Assembly (NCBI RefSeq): GCF_964340395.1
Contig: NC_135562.1
Span: 20,211,626-20,275,625, forward strand
Reading direction: 5' to 3'
Length of the DNA stretch: 64,000 nt
Source of the DNA: Glandiceps talaboti
Taxonomy: Eukaryota; Hemichordata; Enteropneusta; Spengelidae
Positions 60,505 through 64,000 of the stretch are shown here, in pieces. A program made the translations under genes and the position numbers. How positions within the stretch are numbered: position 1 is the stretch's first letter; each line of letters begins with the position of its first letter. The notes under the pieces are model-generated. The model did not search any database. It saw only the letters and a program-made list of their open reading frames with translations, and had not been told where the DNA came from.

Positions 60505-60615
60505 TGGAAGGTACGATGTGAAGGGGCGCCCTCACCGGCCTTCAGACATCACTCAACTCCTCTCACAGGCCGGTGAGGGCGGAGCGACACGACATATCTT
60601 ACAGTCTCCTCTCAC
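60505..60615. repeat. GC-rich hairpin, copy 1 of 3
   Basis: GCCCTCACCGGCC (60528-60540) pairs perfectly with GGCCGGTGAGGGC (60568-60580). The flanks GTACGATGTGAAGGGGC and GGCGGAGCGACAC match the two copies near 62.35 and 62.76 kb. Confidence 0.75.
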
Positions 60616-62259
60616 TAGATAAAATAAACTACTAAATCAAAACACACATTCACTTTATCCTAGTGTAATGGGTTTTACATGTTGTTAGATATTAGCTTAT
60701 TTATTTTTGGTGGGCTGTGTGTGTGCGAGGCTTTCTGAATCGTCAAAAGCATACTTTAGATATTTCTTGTTTCTTTCGTCTAATATACAATAAAACAGAC
60801 GTTGAAATATATGGTCAAATATACGTGACAAGTTACTACCAAATCAGAGTGACTATAGAGTTTTAATTACGTACGTGACATGATGTTTTTTTTTGTTTGT
60901 TTTTTTGCATCTCAAAATTACGGGTTTTGTTACGAATTACACAAACTAAATACAGGCACTGTTTGTGCACACACATGGAATGTTACATTTTATGTCAATA
61001 TGAACACAAATGAAAAATTTTGTGTTTGAATAATTTTCCTCACAGCCAACAGTGATATTGATTTATATTAATAGTGGGATAACCTTGTATGGAAACCATC
61101 ATGCCGCCAAATTGAAACTCTATAGTCAATCTGAATTGGTAGTAAGATGACTCTATTTCTATTTAGCTCTCTATTAAAGTTCGTAAAATTTTGGTAAGTG
61201 TTCATAGTCTAGTCATACATAATTTTGATTAAACACCCTCTGGTCTATATTGGGTTTTTGTTTTCTTGATAAATTCTACATCATAATCTTCAAGTTTTGG
61301 TTATCTCCTTCAAAATTTACCTTTTACAAGTGAAAATACTGCAAAACAATAATTGTTATCCGAGGTTGTATTTTTATCAGCAAAATATCAAGTGTAAGAA
61401 AATAAAAACCCCAAATAGATCAGAAGGGGCTTTTCTTTCTGGATGCCTTGGGGTTACAAGAAAGATGTCGACTTAGTTAGAATAATACTGAGTACGATCC
61501 GCGATGTGCCGCAAATTAAAAGATAAAACTCTCCAACCGAATATAGGAGGCTGTGGTGTCGCTATCTCTAGCCAGCAAAATAATATAAGGTTCTGATTGC
61601 ACTCATGGCTTCATACACAAACTTACACCAACAAGCTGTTTACATTGCTTGGTTACGCTGCCAGGCTTTAATACCTCACATAGAGAGGTGTACAAAGACA
61701 AAAGTGATTACACATGTGAATTGTTGTTGCAACTGAGAGACAAAGTCAGCCCTGCTTGGACTCGCACTAAAAACCAGAGATAAAAAAAACCTTCCTTGGG
61801 GAAAATATAGCTCTGGAAAAACGTAGGCCCTACCTTTTAACGGTTTACACCTGACTAACACACATAAAACATCTGCATGATCTGTTGCTCTGTACCTAAA
61901 AAGTAATTGTGAAAAAAGGAGACTTGCCTAAAATGCACACACACACAAAGCATCAAGAAACAAAAAGTCGATGGTCGTTCCTTGGTGACAGAGCTTAGAC
62001 TGTACTGAATCCACCTTTACTTTACAACTCTCTACAAGAGCGCCCTCAACGTGCCACAAGAACATATTACTTTCTGTCTATACGTTGTTCCTCTAGAAAT
62101 TACATTTTATTCCTTAAACTTTGTGATGTAACGGACCCATTGCATTCTGGCAAACCAGAATTGTTATTTCTTCTGCGACACTGCGAAATGACGATAAACG
62201 AAACAACCTCTTGGCGGTGCGTCTTGGACGGTGCTGTAATGCTCTACCTTTACGTGCTG
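60616..62259. other. Unique non-coding DNA
   Basis: No gene or repeat recognised in this interval. The same holds for 62841-63059 and 63611-64000. Confidence 0.4.
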
Positions 62260-62450
62260 AATAATTCTAAAAGCTCTCTTTTGAACACTTTCTATCAAAA
62301 TCTGTGATCTGTAGTCTCAGTGTACGGTACGTGGTGATGGGGCGCCCTCACACATCGGTGAGGGCGGAACGACACTGTGTATCTTTAGTACAGTCTATGA
62401 TTTGTTTTTTAGTTAAACTTCCTTACCATAAAGCACCACTGACACTGAAA
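62260..62450. repeat. Duplicated block with GC-rich hairpin, copy 2
   Basis: Nearly identical to 62674-62840 at a 414-base offset. The core CGCCCTCAC-ACATC-GGTGAGGGCG forms a short perfect stem; flanks include CTCTCTTTTGAACACTTTCT and GTCTCAGTGTACGGTACGTG. Confidence 0.8.
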
Positions 62451-62673
62451 AGAGCTAGAGTGACATGTGAAAATTTGAAAATTTTATTTTTTTACTAACA
62501 AAAGTGACAAAACTAATGTATTCGTTCTTTTGTTACATACTCACACAGAAAACAACTGAACCGAGTAATTTTTACTCAGTTCTTTAGTTCCTAAAGTTAT
62601 ATTTATTGTTGGGTACTTGTGATTAGTAAAATAAAATCCCATCCGTAATTGTAATTCTCTAACTTTAAGTGCT

Positions 62674-62840
62674 GATAGTTCCAAAAGCTCTCTTTTGAAC
62701 ACTTTCTATCTGTGATCTGTAGTCTCAGTGTACGGTACGTGGTGATGGGGCGCCCTCACACATCGGTGAGGGCGGAACAACACGTATCTTATAGTCTATG
62801 ATCTTTGTGTTTCAGTTAAACTTCCTTGCCATACAATACA
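62674..62840. repeat. Duplicated block with GC-rich hairpin, copy 3
   Basis: Second member of the 414-base pair. The stem is identical to copy 2, with two small deletions in the flanks. Confidence 0.8.
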
Positions 62841-63059
62841 TGCATATTCTAAGGCTTTATGACCGTGCAGTTGCACCAAATCTACACAAATAAAATTATG
62901 TAACCTTTGTGACTCACAGGGAGGTTTTGCTAATAACCACAGGAGCTGGCGCTGTTTGCTAAGTTCACCACTAGCACTAGAGGACTAGCAAATAAAGCAA
63001 CGTTTTAATGTAACAGACCTCATGGCAATTATAAGATTAGGGGCGTTTTAATTTAGATA

Positions 63060-63610
63060 AGAGGAGAATAATGGACAAGATGTCTTTATTTAGTCAATAA
63101 AATGATAATGATATATGCAGCTGAAAGAGAGAAAAGTAGCCAGGGAAAGAAAAAAAGTTTTATATAACCACAAAAATTAATCATTCAAAGGATCAATCAT
63201 TCAACCAAATAATAAATCAATCAAGAAATCTATCGATCGATCAATCAATCAATCAATCAATTACATGCATGCTCACTGAACCCTGCCCTGTGGTGTGTGG
63301 CTTCGACCACTATATGGAAATAAGAGGTGAATAATGGACAAGATGACTTTATTTAGTCAATAAGGAGAGAATTATATACAGCTGAAAGTGAGAAAAGTAG
63401 CCTGGGAAAGAAGAAATTGTTTCTATATCACTACAAAAATAAATGAATCAATAGATCAACATCACACACAAAATAAGTTTTATTTCACCAAAAATATCAA
63501 TCATTCAATCGATCAATCATTCACCCAAATAATAAATCAATCAATAAATCGATCGATCGATCGATCGATCAATCAATCAATCAATTCCATGCTCGCTGCA
63601 CCTTGTGGTG
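63060..63610. repeat. ~262-bp tandem duplication with (AATC)n tracts
   Basis: GAATAATGGACAAGATGxCT + TTATTTAGTCAATAA and AGCTGAAAGxGAGAAAAGTA occur in both halves (63066 and 63330). Each half ends in CAATCAATCAAT/GATCGATC tracts and a ...CTGTGGTGTG phrase. Confidence 0.8.
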
Positions 63611-64000
63611 TGGGTGTGATAGAATTGAACTTTGATATTTAGATCTCCTGGGAAGTGTGAGAGATTAGGCTGTGGTGTTATTTCTCTGGAAAACTTCGAA
63701 CTTTTATGTTCTTTTAACATCGAGGTGATACATGATTTTAAAAATGCATTCTATCAACCACCATTGTGAAATTATTCAAAACTATAGCACTCGGTGTAGA
63801 CATGCAGATAGGAAGGACTTTCTGCCTTCATGATGGAGGTAGGTACGTTCCGGATTTTTCATGAAGGCGCGACATTGCACAAATACCCTTCATCCATCTA
63901 ATATTAGACTCTAGCTTAGATGCAACACACTTCTTGTACGATATTATCCCGATGAAAAGTACTGTGTACCTGCGAAGCCTAATATTAAATATAGTGATAT

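Overview
This is a stretch of animal (metazoan) nuclear genome, most likely from a marine invertebrate. It is AT-rich, has spliced genes with GT-AG introns, many long microsatellites and a dense load of decayed transposable elements. The only gene that looks like an ordinary host gene is a CILP-like (cartilage intermediate layer protein-like) extracellular protein, a family found in several animal phyla. I cannot place the species from sequence alone. There are no bacterial genes, operons or CRISPR arrays.

Layout. 1-10.2 kb: a LINE 3' end, a decayed + strand coiled-coil and transposase-like gene (3.8-10 kb), and an intronless alpha-kinase pseudogene on the minus strand (6.2-6.9 kb). 11.3-12.5 kb: a 597-bp tandem duplication carrying foldback elements. 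12.7-14.4 kb: a minus-strand pseudogene of an uncharacterised transposase-like family. 14.5-17.6 kb: the 3' half of a minus-strand Gypsy-type LTR element (integrase C-terminus, PHD finger, zinc-finger ORF, TatD-family nuclease, polypurine tract, candidate LTR). 18.47-24.37 kb: a terminally complete DNA transposon, with inverted repeats and TA flanks. It carries a SWIM + YqaJ-exonuclease gene on + and a THAP + DDE transposase gene on -. Each gene's last exon lies inside the other's last intron. 25.1-26 kb: a BEN-domain exon. 28.1-30.4 kb: another decayed transposase-like gene. 34.4-41.8 kb: a large inverted duplication with two divergently transcribed copies of the 5' end of the CILP-like gene. 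38.8-46.9 kb: the complete + strand CILP-like gene, 5 exons, about 1,240 residues, with a type II membrane anchor and a Tyr-rich segment near the C-terminus. 47-64 kb: no gene I can support; tandem repeats, microsatellites, MITE-like insertions and a thrice-occurring GC-rich hairpin.

How the parts relate. Most coding sequence here is selfish DNA in different stages of decay. The most notable units are the interlocked two-gene transposon and the retroelement that carries a TatD nuclease downstream of integrase. The host gene of interest is the CILP-like pair. The minus copy has lost the splice donor of exon 2 and all downstream exons, leaving a short anchored single-domain product or a pseudogene. 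Exon boundaries below were set by hand from splice consensus and reading phase; family assignments are from motif recognition, without any database search.
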